From Cellulomonas carbonis (GTDB lineage: Bacteria > Actinomycetota > Actinomycetes > Actinomycetales > Cellulomonadaceae), in NCBI RefSeq assembly GCF_014636275.1, contig NZ_BMEB01000003.1, positions 434,001 through 498,000 on the forward strand: 64,000 nucleotides of DNA, in the 5' to 3' direction. The notes under the pieces were generated by a model. That model was given only the letters and a program-made list of their open reading frames with translations, made no database searches and had not been told where the DNA came from. This document shows, piece by piece, positions 27,370 through 35,507 of this stretch. Within the stretch, counting starts at the first letter, position 1; each line of letters opens with the position of its first letter. The translations under genes were made by a program, and so were the position numbers.

Positions 27370-27777
27370 ATGCCTCCCAAGACCCGTACTGCCGGCTCGG
27401 CCCGCAAGCCCCGCCGCAAGGAGAAGAAGAACGTCGCCGTGGGCCAGGCCCACATCAAGAGCACGTTCAACAACACGATCGTCTCGATCACGGACCCCAC
27501 GGGTGCCGTCATCGCCTGGGCCTCCTCGGGCCAGGTCGGCTTCAAGGGCTCGCGCAAGTCGACGCCGTTCGCCGCCCAGCTCGCCGCCGAGGCGGCCGCC
27601 CGCCGCGCGCAGGAGCACGGCATGAAGAAGGTCGACGTCTTCGTCAAGGGCCCCGGCTCGGGCCGCGAGACCGCGATCCGCTCGCTCCAGGCGACCGGCC
27701 TCGAGGTCGGCTCGATCCAGGACGTGACGCCCCAGGCGCACAACGGCTGCCGCCCGCCGAAGCGTCGCCGCGTCTGA
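27370..27777 (+). CDS. rpsK: 30S ribosomal protein S11
   Basis: 30S platform protein near the E site, 135 aa. Contains [18 protein letters not shown] and the C-terminal [26 protein letters not shown] precedes the ATG. The next gene is rpoA and not rpsD; a terminator-like hairpin lies between. Confidence 0.98.
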   Translation: MPPKTRTAGSARKPRRKEKKNVAVGQAHIKSTFNNTIVSITDPTGAVIAWASSGQVGFKGSRKSTPFAAQLAAEAAARRAQEHGMKKVDVFVKGPGSGRETAIRSLQATGLEVGSIQDVTPQAHNGCRPPKRRRV

Positions 27778-27789
27778 CGACTCCCCGCC

Positions 27790-27819
27790 GGGTCGGGTCG
27801 CCGAACGGCGACCCGACCC
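27790..27819 (+). terminator. Hairpin between rpsK and rpoA
   Basis: GGGTCGGGTCGCCG (27790-27803) is complementary to 27806-27819, in effect a 13-bp stem with loop GAAC. It could tune RpoA relative to S13/S11. Confidence 0.65.
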
Positions 27820-27951
27820 CGCACCCGCGCGCGGCCCCGGCCCGCGTCCCGAGGGCACCCGCCCTCCTGCTGGACCCCTGCCGGGTGGACCGAGACCCGC
27901 AGGACCCCGTGATGCGTCATATGGCGGACGCACACTGAGAGGACACCCACC

Positions 27952-28956
27952 GTGCTCATCGCACAGCGCCCCACGCTGACCGAAGAGGTCATCTCCGAGT
28001 ACCGCTCGCGGTTCGTCATCGAGCCGCTCGAGCCGGGCTTCGGCTACACGCTCGGCAACTCGCTGCGCCGCACCCTGCTCTCGTCGATCCCCGGCGCGGC
28101 GGTGACGTCGATCCGCATCGACGGCGTGCTCCACGAGTTCAGCACCATCACCGGTGCCAAGGAGGACGTCACCGAGATCATCCTCAACATCAAGGAGCTC
28201 GTCGTCTCCTCGGAGAACGACGAGCCCGTGGTGATGTACCTGCGCAAGCAGGGCCCCGGCACGGTGACCGCGGCGGACATCACGCCGCCGGCCGGCGTCC
28301 AGGTGCACAACCCCGACCTCCACATCGCGACGCTCAACGGCAAGGGCAAGCTCGAGATCGAGCTCACGGTCGAGCGCGGCCGCGGCTACGTGTCGGCGCA
28401 GCAGAACAAGGCGTACGACGCCGAGATCGGCCGCATCCCGATCGACTCGATCTACTCGCCCGTCCTCAAGGTGACCTACAAGGTCGAGGCGACCCGTGTC
28501 GAGCAGCGCACCGACTTCGACAAGCTCGTCGTCGACGTCGAGACCAAGCAGGCGATCGCACCGCGCGACGCGCTCGCGTCCGCTGGCAAGACGCTCGTCG
28601 AGCTGTTCGGGCTGGCGCGCGAGCTCAACGTCGAGGCCGAGGGCATCGAGATCGGCCCGTCGCCGACCGACGCGGCGCTCGCCGCGGACCTCGCGCTCCC
28701 GATCGAGGAGCTCCAGCTGACGATCCGCTCCTACAACTGCCTCAAGCGCGAGGGCATCCACTCCGTGGGTGAGCTCGTGGCGCGCAGCGAGGCCGACCTC
28801 CTGGACATCCGCAACTTCGGTGCGAAGTCCATCACCGAGGTCAAGGAGAAGCTCGCCGGGCTCGGCCTGTCGCTCAAGGACAGCCCGATCGACTTCGACC
28901 CCTCGACGGCGGCGTACTACGACGACGCCGACTACACCGAGGACGAGCTGTCCTGA
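27952..28956 (+). CDS. rpoA: RNA polymerase subunit alpha
   Basis: Assembly platform of RNA polymerase, 334 aa. The N-terminal dimerisation domain has [24 protein letters not shown]. The C-terminal domain, which binds UP elements and activators, has [19 protein letters not shown] and [17 protein letters not shown] start with GAGAGGAC upstream. rplQ follows after 62 nt. Confidence 0.98.
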   Translation: MLIAQRPTLTEEVISEYRSRFVIEPLEPGFGYTLGNSLRRTLLSSIPGAAVTSIRIDGVLHEFSTITGAKEDVTEIILNIKELVVSSENDEPVVMYLRKQGPGTVTAADITPPAGVQVHNPDLHIATLNGKGKLEIELTVERGRGYVSAQQNKAYDAEIGRIPIDSIYSPVLKVTYKVEATRVEQRTDFDKLVVDVETKQAIAPRDALASAGKTLVELFGLARELNVEAEGIEIGPSPTDAALAADLALPIEELQLTIRSYNCLKREGIHSVGELVARSEADLLDIRNFGAKSITEVKEKLAGLGLSLKDSPIDFDPSTAAYYDDADYTEDELS

Positions 28957-29018
28957 CGCCGTGGGGGACACGCGCACCAGTCCGCGTGCCCCGTCGATGA
29001 ACTACTGAGGAGTACGAC

Positions 29019-29609
29019 ATGCCTACGCCCACCAAGGGTCCGCGGCTCGGAGGCGGTCCGGCGCACGAGCGGCTCATCCTCGCCAACCTGGCGACGAGCC
29101 TGTTCGAGCACCGCCGCATCACGACCACCGAGACGAAGGCGAAGCGGCTCCGCCCGCTCGCCGAGCGTCTCATCACGTTCGCCAAGCGCGGCGACCTCGC
29201 GGCTCGCCGCCGCGTGCTCGCGACCGTCAAGGACAAGGGCGTCGTGCACGAGCTCTTCACCGAGATCGCGCCCGCGATGGCCGAGCGCCAGGGCGGCTAC
29301 ACCCGCATCACGAAGATCGGTCCCCGCAAGGGCGACAACGCGCCCATGGCCGTCATCGAGCTCGTCCTCGAGCCCGTGAGCGCCAAGCAGGCGACGGTCC
29401 GCGAGGCGGAGAAGGCCACCAAGAAGGCCGCTGCGCCGAAGAAGGCCAAGGCCGCCCCCGCCGCCGAGGAGCCGGCGGCGGAGGAGACGGTCGAGGAGCC
29501 GACGGCTGCCGAGGCGACCGAGGCGCCCGCCGAGGCCGAGGAGGCGCCGACGGCGGACGCCGAGGCGACCGACGAGGCGACCGACGCCGAGGGCACCGAG
29601 AAGGCCTGA
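29019..29609 (+). CDS. rplQ: 50S ribosomal protein L17
   Basis: Tunnel-exit region protein. The normal L17 core ([21 protein letters not shown] to about residue 120) is followed by a 70-residue tail that is Lys/Ala-rich, then strongly Ala/Glu-rich. The total of 196 aa is far above the 127 aa of E. coli. The tail is low-complexity and acidic, with unknown purpose. TGAGGAGTACGAC precedes the ATG. A strong terminator follows. Confidence 0.97.
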   Translation: MPTPTKGPRLGGGPAHERLILANLATSLFEHRRITTTETKAKRLRPLAERLITFAKRGDLAARRRVLATVKDKGVVHELFTEIAPAMAERQGGYTRITKIGPRKGDNAPMAVIELVLEPVSAKQATVREAEKATKKAAAPKKAKAAPAAEEPAAEETVEEPTAAEATEAPAEAEEAPTADAEATDEATDAEGTEKA

Positions 29610-29628
29610 CGCCGCCGCACCACCGACG

Positions 29629-29661
29629 AGAGGGACCGGAGCCACGTGCTCCGGTCCCTCT
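29629..29661 (+). terminator. Terminator after rplQ
   Basis: AGAGGGACCGGAGC (29629-29642) pairs with 29648-29661 over a 5-nt loop, followed by a pyrimidine stretch TTCTCGTCCC. It closes the ribosomal protein supercluster. Confidence 0.88.
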
Positions 29662-29722
29662 TCTCGTCCCGTCGGTGGCCGGGGGCGGTCGCGAGTGCAC
29701 GGCACGGGGCCGCGCGCGTGGG

Positions 29723-29728
29723 TAGCGT
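29723..29728 (+). promoter_or_regulatory. -10 box of the alpha/beta hydrolase gene
   Basis: TAGCGT, then 7 nt, then the GTG at 29736. It predicts a leaderless transcript. Confidence 0.5.
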
Positions 29729-29735
29729 GACGTCC

Positions 29736-30527
29736 GTGGAGACGTCGACCCGCACCCTGGGCGGCGGCCGGGACGCCGACGCGCGACGCGCCGGGCCGCT
29801 GCCGCCGTCGCTGCCGGTCGTGCTGCTCCACGGTGCGCGGACGTCCGGCACCATGTGGCGCGCCCAGCTCGACGCGCTGGCCCGCGCCGGTCGGACCGCC
29901 GTCGCCCCCGACCTGCCCGGCCACGGGCGACGCATGGGTGAGCGGTTCACCGTCGACGGCTCCCTGGAGGCCATCGGGGAGGCGGTCGACGCGGTCGGCG
30001 GGCGTGCCGTCGTCGTCGGTCTCTCGCTCGGCGGGTACCTCGGGATCCGGTGGGCGGCCGACCACCCGGACGGCGCCGCGGGGCTGCTGGCGTCCGGGTG
30101 CTGCACCGAGCCGGACCGTCGGCTCACCGACGCGTGGCGGCTCGCGGCCGTGGTCATCGGGCGGTTGCCGGACCGCGGCGCACGGCTCAACCAGCTCCTG
30201 GTCGACCTCGCGATCCCGGACGACGGCGGTGCCGCGCTCGGCGAGGGTGGCTTCGCGCTCGACGTCATGGTCGACCTGCTGACGGCGATGCGTGCGCTGC
30301 GTCCGCTCGACGACCTCTCCCGGGTCCGCTGCCCCGTGCGGTTCGTCAACGGCTCCCTGGACCACTTCCGTCTCCAGGAGCGCGCCTTCCTCGCGGCGGC
30401 GCCGGGTGCCGAGCGGGTCCTGGTGGCCGGTGCGACCCACCTCGTCGCGCTGACCCACCCGGTGGCGTACAACCGCGCGCTGCTCGACTTCCTCGACACG
30501 GTCGACCCGGCGCGTCCGCACGGCTGA
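29736..30527 (+). CDS. Alpha/beta fold hydrolase
   Basis: 263 aa from the leaderless GTG at 29736; another GTG at 29727 is in frame. Alpha/beta hydrolase signs: LPVVLLHGARTSGTMW with the oxyanion HG near residue 33, nucleophile elbow GLSLGGYLG, an acid candidate in NGSLDHF and catalytic His in AGATHLVALTHP. No signal peptide. The substrate cannot be told from sequence; resemblance is to small cytosolic carboxylesterases. It stands alone between rplQ and a convergent gene. Confidence 0.85.
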   Translation: METSTRTLGGGRDADARRAGPLPPSLPVVLLHGARTSGTMWRAQLDALARAGRTAVAPDLPGHGRRMGERFTVDGSLEAIGEAVDAVGGRAVVVGLSLGGYLGIRWAADHPDGAAGLLASGCCTEPDRRLTDAWRLAAVVIGRLPDRGARLNQLLVDLAIPDDGGAALGEGGFALDVMVDLLTAMRALRPLDDLSRVRCPVRFVNGSLDHFRLQERAFLAAAPGAERVLVAGATHLVALTHPVAYNRALLDFLDTVDPARPHG

Positions 30528-30560
30528 GACGGCGCCGACCGGACGCGCGTGCGGGCGACG

Positions 30561-31336
30561 TCAGGCGTCGCCGCCGGTCGCCGTCGGTGGGCGCAGGGTC
30601 CAGGCGCGCAGGCCGCCCACGATGCCCGCCGAGTTCGGGACGACGACGACGTCGTCCCCGAGGGCCTCGAGGGCGGTCGGGGAGACCCGCCGGCTGTTCC
30701 CGCCGCCGAGGTAGAGGCGGTCCCACCGGAACACCGGGCGCAGCCCCTCGACCGCACGTCGGACGCGGCGCGACCAGAGCGCGTCGCCGAGGCGCCGACG
30801 CTCGTGCTCACCGAGCCACGCGCGTAGGTCACGCCCCGGCGCACCGGGGCGTGCGAGAGCTCCAGGTGCGGTGCGAGGGCCCCGCCGTCGAAGAGCGCCG
30901 AGCCCAGACCCGTACCCAGGGTCAGGACGAGCTCCAGGCCGCTTCCGGTGACGACGCCCGCGCCGTGCACCTCGGCGTCGTTGAGCACGAGCGTCGGCAC
31001 GCCCAGGGCGTGGGTGAGCGCCGCCGCCATGTCCCTCCCCTCCCACGCCGCGACGAGGTCCGGGTCGACGCGCGTCCGGGGCCCCGCCCTCGTGACGTAG
31101 TGCGGGGTCGCGATGACGACGCCGTGGCGGATCATGCCGGGCATGCCGACGGTCGCCCGTCGGGCGGCCGGGAGGTCCCGGGCGATGCCGAGCACGACCT
31201 CGACGAGGCGGTCCGGCGGCAGCGGGTACGGCGTCGGCACGCGCACGGCCGGGACGTGCAGGGTCCCCGCGGCGTCGAGGACCGACGCCTTGATGCCGCC
31301 TCCGCCGCAGTCCACGGCGAGCGTGAGACCGTCCAC
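30561..31336 (-). pseudogene. ROK-family sugar kinase, frameshifted
   Basis: The N-terminal part (GTG at 31336) reads LAVDCGGGGIKASVLD, then VGMPGMI, NDAEVHGAG and LTLGTGLGSALFDGG, an ROK/glucokinase fold with a phosphate-binding loop and the acidic base region ND. After LELSHAPVRRG the homology moves to another frame: RAWLGEHERRRLGD, then RLYLGGGNSRR, ending at a TGA at 30561. The span is 776 nt, one base short of 259 codons, so a single missing base near 30817-30824 (reading GCGCGTGG on the minus strand) explains it. It could be a real mutation, a sequence error or, less likely, programmed frameshifting. Confidence 0.8.
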
Positions 31337-31342
31337 CCGCGG

Positions 31343-31348
31343 AGGCTA
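31343..31348 (-). promoter_or_regulatory. -10 box of the ROK gene
   Basis: Minus-strand TAGCCT, 6 nt before the GTG at 31336: leaderless arrangement. It lies 42 nt from the truA -10 box, pointing the other way. Confidence 0.5.
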
Positions 31349-31390
31349 CTGCCCCGCCGCGGTCGTCGCCGGTCACCCCTGCCCGGTGGC

Positions 31391-31396
31391 TAGGTT
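31391..31396 (+). promoter_or_regulatory. -10 box of truA
   Basis: TAGGTT, then GGGCGC (6 nt), then the GTG start of truA. Leaderless arrangement; no clear -35. Confidence 0.5.
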
Positions 31397-31402
31397 GGGC
31401 GC

Positions 31403-32287
31403 GTGAACGACGCCCTGCTCCGGGTCCGCCTGGACCTCTCGTACGACGGCACCGCGTTCGCGGGCTGGGCGACGCAGCCCGGCCTGCGGACCGTCCAGGG
31501 CACGCTCGAGTCGGCACTCGGGACGGTCCTGCGCTGCGCGCCGCCGCGGCTCACGGTCGCGGGCCGGACCGACGCGGGCGTCCACGCGCGGGGTCAGGTC
31601 GCGCACGTCGACGTCGAGCGCGACGCGTGGGAGGCGGTGCGCGGACGGATGACCGGCCCGCCGGGCGCCGTGCTCGTGCGGCGGCTCGCGGGGGTCCTGC
31701 CGCCGGACGTCGTCGTCCACGCGGCCGCGCCCGCGCCCGACGGGTTCGACGCGCGGTTCTCGGCGCTGCACCGCCGCTACGCGTACCGGCTCGCCGACGA
31801 CGTGAGCCGTGTGGACCCGCTGCGCCGGTCGCACGTCGTCCGGCACCGTCTCCCGCTCGACGCCGTCGCGATGAGCGAGGCGGCCGGCTCCCTGGTCGGC
31901 CGGCACGACTTCGCCGCGTTCTGCCGGCCGCGGCCCGGCGCGACGACCATCCGGACGCTCCAGGTGCTCGACGTGTCGCGACCGCAGCACGGCCCGGACG
32001 AGGGGCTCGTCGTCGCCGTCGTCCAGGCGGACGCGTTCTGCCACTCGATGGTGCGGGCGCTCGTCGGCGCGCTCGTCGCGGTGGGGGAGGGGCGCCGCGA
32101 GCAGGGGTGGCCGGCCGAGCTCCTCGCGGGGCGGGTGCGGGACGGCGCGGCCGTCGTCGCGCCGGCGCACGGGCTGACGCTCGAGGAGGTCGCGTACCCG
32201 GCGGCGGAGCGGCTCGCCGAGCGCGCCGAGGCCACGCGCGCGCGGCGTCGTGCCGAGGAGGCGACGGGGACGGCCGAGGACGGCTGA
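31403..32287 (+). CDS. truA: tRNA pseudouridine(38-40) synthase TruA
   Basis: Converts uridines 38-40 of the tRNA anticodon arm to pseudouridine; 294 aa. The catalytic aspartate D57 lies in AGRTDAGVHARGQVAH. Other conserved parts are LDLSYDGTAFAGWA, RRYAYRL, SLVGRHDFAAFCRP and the C-terminal FCHSMVRALVGALVAVG. GTG start, leaderless promoter. In many bacteria truA follows rplQ directly; here two genes intervene. The last 25 residues are Ala/Glu/Arg-rich. Confidence 0.96.
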   Translation: MNDALLRVRLDLSYDGTAFAGWATQPGLRTVQGTLESALGTVLRCAPPRLTVAGRTDAGVHARGQVAHVDVERDAWEAVRGRMTGPPGAVLVRRLAGVLPPDVVVHAAAPAPDGFDARFSALHRRYAYRLADDVSRVDPLRRSHVVRHRLPLDAVAMSEAAGSLVGRHDFAAFCRPRPGATTIRTLQVLDVSRPQHGPDEGLVVAVVQADAFCHSMVRALVGALVAVGEGRREQGWPAELLAGRVRDGAAVVAPAHGLTLEEVAYPAAERLAERAEATRARRRAEEATGTAEDG

Positions 32288-32433
32288 CGCTCCGCCGCCG
32301 TCCGATGACGACGGGTCGCCCGCGATCGCGACCGACCCGCCGCCTGCGACGGCGACCGACCGTCCGCCTGCGATGCGAACCGGCCGTCCGCCCGCGACGG
32401 CGACGCCCCCCCCGGACGCCCCCCCCGGACGCG

Positions 32434-32467
32434 CGCGAGGCCGGTCCCCGCGGGGACCGGCCTCGCG
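32434..32467 (+). terminator. Bidirectional terminator between truA and the DUF5709 gene
   Basis: A perfect palindrome, CGCGAGGCCGGTCCCCG (32434-32450) followed by its complement to 32467. It would fold as a 15-bp stem with loop CGCG and serve both converging genes. Upstream (32402-32427) the unit GACGCCCCCCCCG is repeated twice in tandem. Confidence 0.8.
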
Positions 32468-32476
32468 TCCGGCGCG

Positions 32477-32911
32477 TCAGAGCCCGGACTCGTCCTCGTC
32501 GATGACGTGCACCGCCGCCTCCTCGGCCGTCGCGCCGGAGCCCGCGATGCCGACGTCGGTCGCCATGGTGCTCGACGTGGGCTCGCCGGTCGCGGCGGCC
32601 TCGTCGGCCGCGAGCCGGCCGGCGCGGTCGGCCTCGCGCGCGCCGGCGACCGGCTCGTCCTGCGCGTCCCACACCTCGGGCTCCTCCTGCGCGAGCTTGT
32701 CGTCGAGGCGCTCGCCGAGGGCCTGGTCCAGGTGCGTCTCGAGCCGGTTGCCCGTGGGGTGCTCGGGCGGCGAGTAGCCCTCGTCGAGGACGCTGTCGAC
32801 CCCGCGGTCGAGCAGGGTGTCGTCCTGCTGCAGCTGGTTGGTGTCGCCCTCGGCGGCCGTCTCCGGGTCCGGGGAGGTGGCCGTGGTGTCGCCGTAGTCG
32901 CTCGTGCTCAT
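32477..32911 (-). CDS. DUF5709 domain protein
   Basis: Acidic, low-complexity protein of 144 aa with no signal peptide or membrane helix. The middle section DTLLDRGVDSVLDEGYSPPE, then NRLETHLDQALGERLDDKLAQEEPEV, matches my memory of the actinobacterial DUF5709 family. No function is known to me. I chose the ATG at 32911 (MSTSDYGDTT) because the domain begins soon after; the frame is open further upstream. Divergent from the ABC-F gene. Confidence 0.8.
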   Translation of the reverse strand: MSTSDYGDTTATSPDPETAAEGDTNQLQQDDTLLDRGVDSVLDEGYSPPEHPTGNRLETHLDQALGERLDDKLAQEEPEVWDAQDEPVAGAREADRAGRLAADEAAATGEPTSSTMATDVGIAGSGATAEEAAVHVIDEDESGL

Positions 32912-33043
32912 GCCGTCCACGGTGGCACCGGGTGCCCGGTCGTGCATCCGCAGCGCGGCCCCGGCGGGCCGCGCGGGGCCAGCGCGCGCTCCGCCGTGGG
33001 TGCGTGCGCCGCAATGTCGTCGCGGCACGCCCCGACGACGCGT

Positions 33044-33049
33044 CAGACT
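33044..33049 (+). promoter_or_regulatory. -10 box of the ABC-F gene
   Basis: CAGACT, then CTCCTCGC-type spacing of 6 nt to the ATG at 33056. The same CAGACT-6 nt-ATG arrangement occurs at coaA. Leaderless. Confidence 0.4.
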
Positions 33050-33055
33050 CCTCGC

Positions 33056-34732
33056 ATGGGTCATGTCGACATCCAGGACGTGGGCTACGTGCTGCCCGAC
33101 GGCAGGCCGCTCCTGGCGGGCGTGAGCCTCCGCGTGGCCGACGGCGCGCGGACCGCGCTCGTGGGCCCCAACGGCGTCGGCAAGTCCACGCTGCTGCGGC
33201 TCGTCGTCGGGGACGAGGCACCGCACTCGGGCGTGGTCGCGCGGAGCGGGAGCATGGGCGTCATGCGCCAGATGGTGGGGCGCATCGACGACGACCGCTC
33301 CGTCCGCGACCTGCTCGCGGACCTCGCACGCCCGGCCGTGCGCGACGCGGCCGTCGAGCTCGCCGCCGCCGAGCTGGCGATCATGGAGGTCGACGACACG
33401 CCCGCGCAGATGCGCTACGCCCAGGCCCTCGCCGACTGGGCCGACGTGGGTGGGTACCAGGCCGAGGCGGACTGGGACCAGGTGACCGACGCCGTCCTGT
33501 CGCTGCCCTTCGAGCGGGCGCAGCACCGCGAGGTGCGCAGCCTGTCGGGCGGGGAGCAGAAGCGCCTCGTCCTCGAGGCCCTGCTGCGGGGCCCCGACGA
33601 GGTCCTCGTGCTCGACGAGCCCGACAACTACCTCGACGTGCCCACCAAGCGGTGGCTCGAGCGCGAGCTGGTCGCGTCCCCCAAGACGGTGCTCTTCGTG
33701 AGCCACGACCGCGAGCTGCTGTCCCGCACCGCGACGCACGTCGCGAGTCTCGAGCCGACGGCCGTCGGGTCCCGCGCCTGGGTGCACGGCGGGGGGTTCG
33801 CCACCTTCGGCGCGGCCCGCGCCGCGCGCCGGGAGCGGCACGAGGAGCTGCTGCGACGGTGGGAGGAGGAGCGCACGCAGCTGCGCCGGCTGGTCGAGGA
33901 CCTCAAGGTGCGGGCCAAGTTCAACGACGGCATGTCGTCGCGCTACCAGGCGGCGAGGACGCGCCTGCGCAAGTTCGAGGAGGCGGGGCCGCCGGCCGAG
34001 CTCGCGCGCGAGCAGGACGTGCGGGTCCGGCTCCGCGGCGGCCGCACCGGCCGACGCGCCGTGGTCGCCGAGGGCCTCGCCGTCACGGGGCTCCTCGAGC
34101 CGTTCGACCTCGAGGTGTGGTTCGGCGAGCGCGTCGCGCTGCTCGGGTCGAACGGGTCGGGCAAGTCGCACCTGCTGCGCCTGCTCGCCGCGGGCGGCAC
34201 GGACCCCGAGCCCGACCAGCGGCCCGTGGTCCCCGTCGCACCCGTGCCGCACACCGGCCACGTGCGCCTCGGCGCCCGGGTGGTCCCCGGCTGGTTCGCG
34301 CAGAACGACACCCACCCCGAGCTGGCCGCCCGGACGCTGCTCGAGATCCTGCACGAGGGCGACGGGCGCCGGGCCGGGATGGGCCGCGAGCAGGCCAGCC
34401 GGGCGCTCGACCGGTACGAGCTCGTGGCCGCGGCGGAGCAGCCCTACGGGACGCTCTCGGGCGGTCAGCAGGCGCGCCTGCAGATCCTCCTCCTCGAGCT
34501 CTCGGGCGCGACGCTGCTGCTGCTCGACGAGCCGACCGACAACCTCGACCTGCACTCGGCCGAGGCGCTCGAGCACGGGCTCGAGCGGTTCGAGGGCACG
34601 GTCGTCGCGGTCACGCACGACCGCTGGTTCGCGCGCGGCTTCGACCGGTTCCTCGTGGTCGACGCCGACGGCGGAGTCCGCGAGCACCCCGAGCCCGTGT
34701 GGGACGTCGAACGGGTCCGGCGCGCCCGGTGA
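33056..34732 (+). CDS. ABC-F family ATPase
   Basis: 558 aa with two ATPase domains and no membrane segments, the ABC-F layout of ribosome-acting factors. Domain 1: Walker A GPNGVGKST (37-45), signature LSGGEQKR, Walker B VLVLDEPDNYLD. The linker, about residues 255-320, is charged and helical. Domain 2: GSNGSGKSH, LSGGQQAR, LLLLDEPTDNLD. Walker B 1 has DEPDNYLD where most members have DEPTN.LD. It could be a translation factor of the EttA/Uup kind or a resistance protein; the linker is not a hallmark of known Vga/Lsa/OptrA types. Confidence 0.9.
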   Translation: MGHVDIQDVGYVLPDGRPLLAGVSLRVADGARTALVGPNGVGKSTLLRLVVGDEAPHSGVVARSGSMGVMRQMVGRIDDDRSVRDLLADLARPAVRDAAVELAAAELAIMEVDDTPAQMRYAQALADWADVGGYQAEADWDQVTDAVLSLPFERAQHREVRSLSGGEQKRLVLEALLRGPDEVLVLDEPDNYLDVPTKRWLERELVASPKTVLFVSHDRELLSRTATHVASLEPTAVGSRAWVHGGGFATFGAARAARRERHEELLRRWEEERTQLRRLVEDLKVRAKFNDGMSSRYQAARTRLRKFEEAGPPAELAREQDVRVRLRGGRTGRRAVVAEGLAVTGLLEPFDLEVWFGERVALLGSNGSGKSHLLRLLAAGGTDPEPDQRPVVPVAPVPHTGHVRLGARVVPGWFAQNDTHPELAARTLLEILHEGDGRRAGMGREQASRALDRYELVAAAEQPYGTLSGGQQARLQILLLELSGATLLLLDEPTDNLDLHSAEALEHGLERFEGTVVAVTHDRWFARGFDRFLVVDADGGVREHPEPVWDVERVRRAR

Positions 34733-34828
34733 CGGTGCACGCGTGCCGGCGGGCGGTGTCGTCGGGGGGCGGCGGCGTCCCCGGGGACCGGCGCGGAGCA
34801 CCCGGACTGCGTCTGCGCCTACCAGGTT

Positions 34829-34858
34829 TTGACCCCTCAGGCCGCGTGCGGGTACTCT
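34829..34858 (+). promoter_or_regulatory. rplM-rpsI promoter
   Basis: TTGACC (34829-34834), 18-nt spacer, TACTCT (34853-34858). One of the best -35/-10 pairs in the window. The start near 34865 gives a leader of about 150 nt. Confidence 0.7.
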
Positions 34859-34897
34859 GGCGTGTCGTTGTGCGTACCCGCGCGCCGTGACCGCCCC

Positions 34898-34982
34898 TGA
34901 GGGTCGGTCGAGCTGCCGGGCGGAGCACGACACCCGACCCTCACCGGTGTCTCGCGGGCCTCAAACCCCGCGAGCAGCGGTG
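34898..34982 (+). promoter_or_regulatory. Structured leader of rplM
   Basis: Stem 1: TGAGGGTCGG (34898-34907) with CCGACCCTCA (34934-34943). Stem 2: CTCGCGGG (34951-34958) with CCCGCGAG (34967-34974). An outer pairing CACCG (34942-34946) with CGGTG (34978-34982) shares two bases with stem 1, so the two folds compete. This is consistent with autogenous control of rplM by L13, known in other bacteria, or with attenuation. Confidence 0.5.
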
Positions 34983-35017
34983 CCATCATTCAGCACCACG
35001 AAACGAAGGCTACGACC

Positions 35018-35476
35018 GTGCGCACGTACACCCCGAAGCCCGGCGACGTCGAGCGGACCTGGCACGTCATCGACGCGACCGACGTCGTCCTGGGCCGGCT
35101 GGCCTCGCAGGTCGCCACGCTGCTGCGCGGCAAGCACAAGGCGACGTTCGCGCCGCACGTCGACCAGGGCGACTTCGTCATCGTCATCAACGCCGACAAG
35201 GTCGCGCTGACGGGCAACAAGCGTGAGCAGAAGCTCGCCTACCGCCACTCGGGCTACCCGGGCGGTCTGCGCGCGGTGCCCTACAGCGAGCTGCTCGACA
35301 AGCGCCCCGAGCGCGCCGTGGAGAAGGCCGTGCGCGGCATGCTCCCCAAGAACTCCCTGGGCCGCGCCCAGATCGGCAAGCTGAAGGTCTACGCCGGCCC
35401 GGAGCACCCGCACGCCGCGCAGCAGCCGAAGCCCTTCGAGATCACCCAGGTCGCTCAGCAGCCCGCCGGCCGCTGA
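35018..35476 (+). CDS. rplM: 50S ribosomal protein L13
   Basis: Early assembly protein of the 50S, 152 aa. Conserved [25 protein letters not shown], the HSGYPGGLR loop, and [14 protein letters not shown] start with AACGAAGG upstream. Cotranscribed with rpsI 31 nt downstream, as in nearly all bacteria. Confidence 0.98.
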   Translation: MRTYTPKPGDVERTWHVIDATDVVLGRLASQVATLLRGKHKATFAPHVDQGDFVIVINADKVALTGNKREQKLAYRHSGYPGGLRAVPYSELLDKRPERAVEKAVRGMLPKNSLGRAQIGKLKVYAGPEHPHAAQQPKPFEITQVAQQPAGR

Positions 35477-35507
35477 CACCGATTCCACAGGACGCGAGGA
35501 TCCACCA

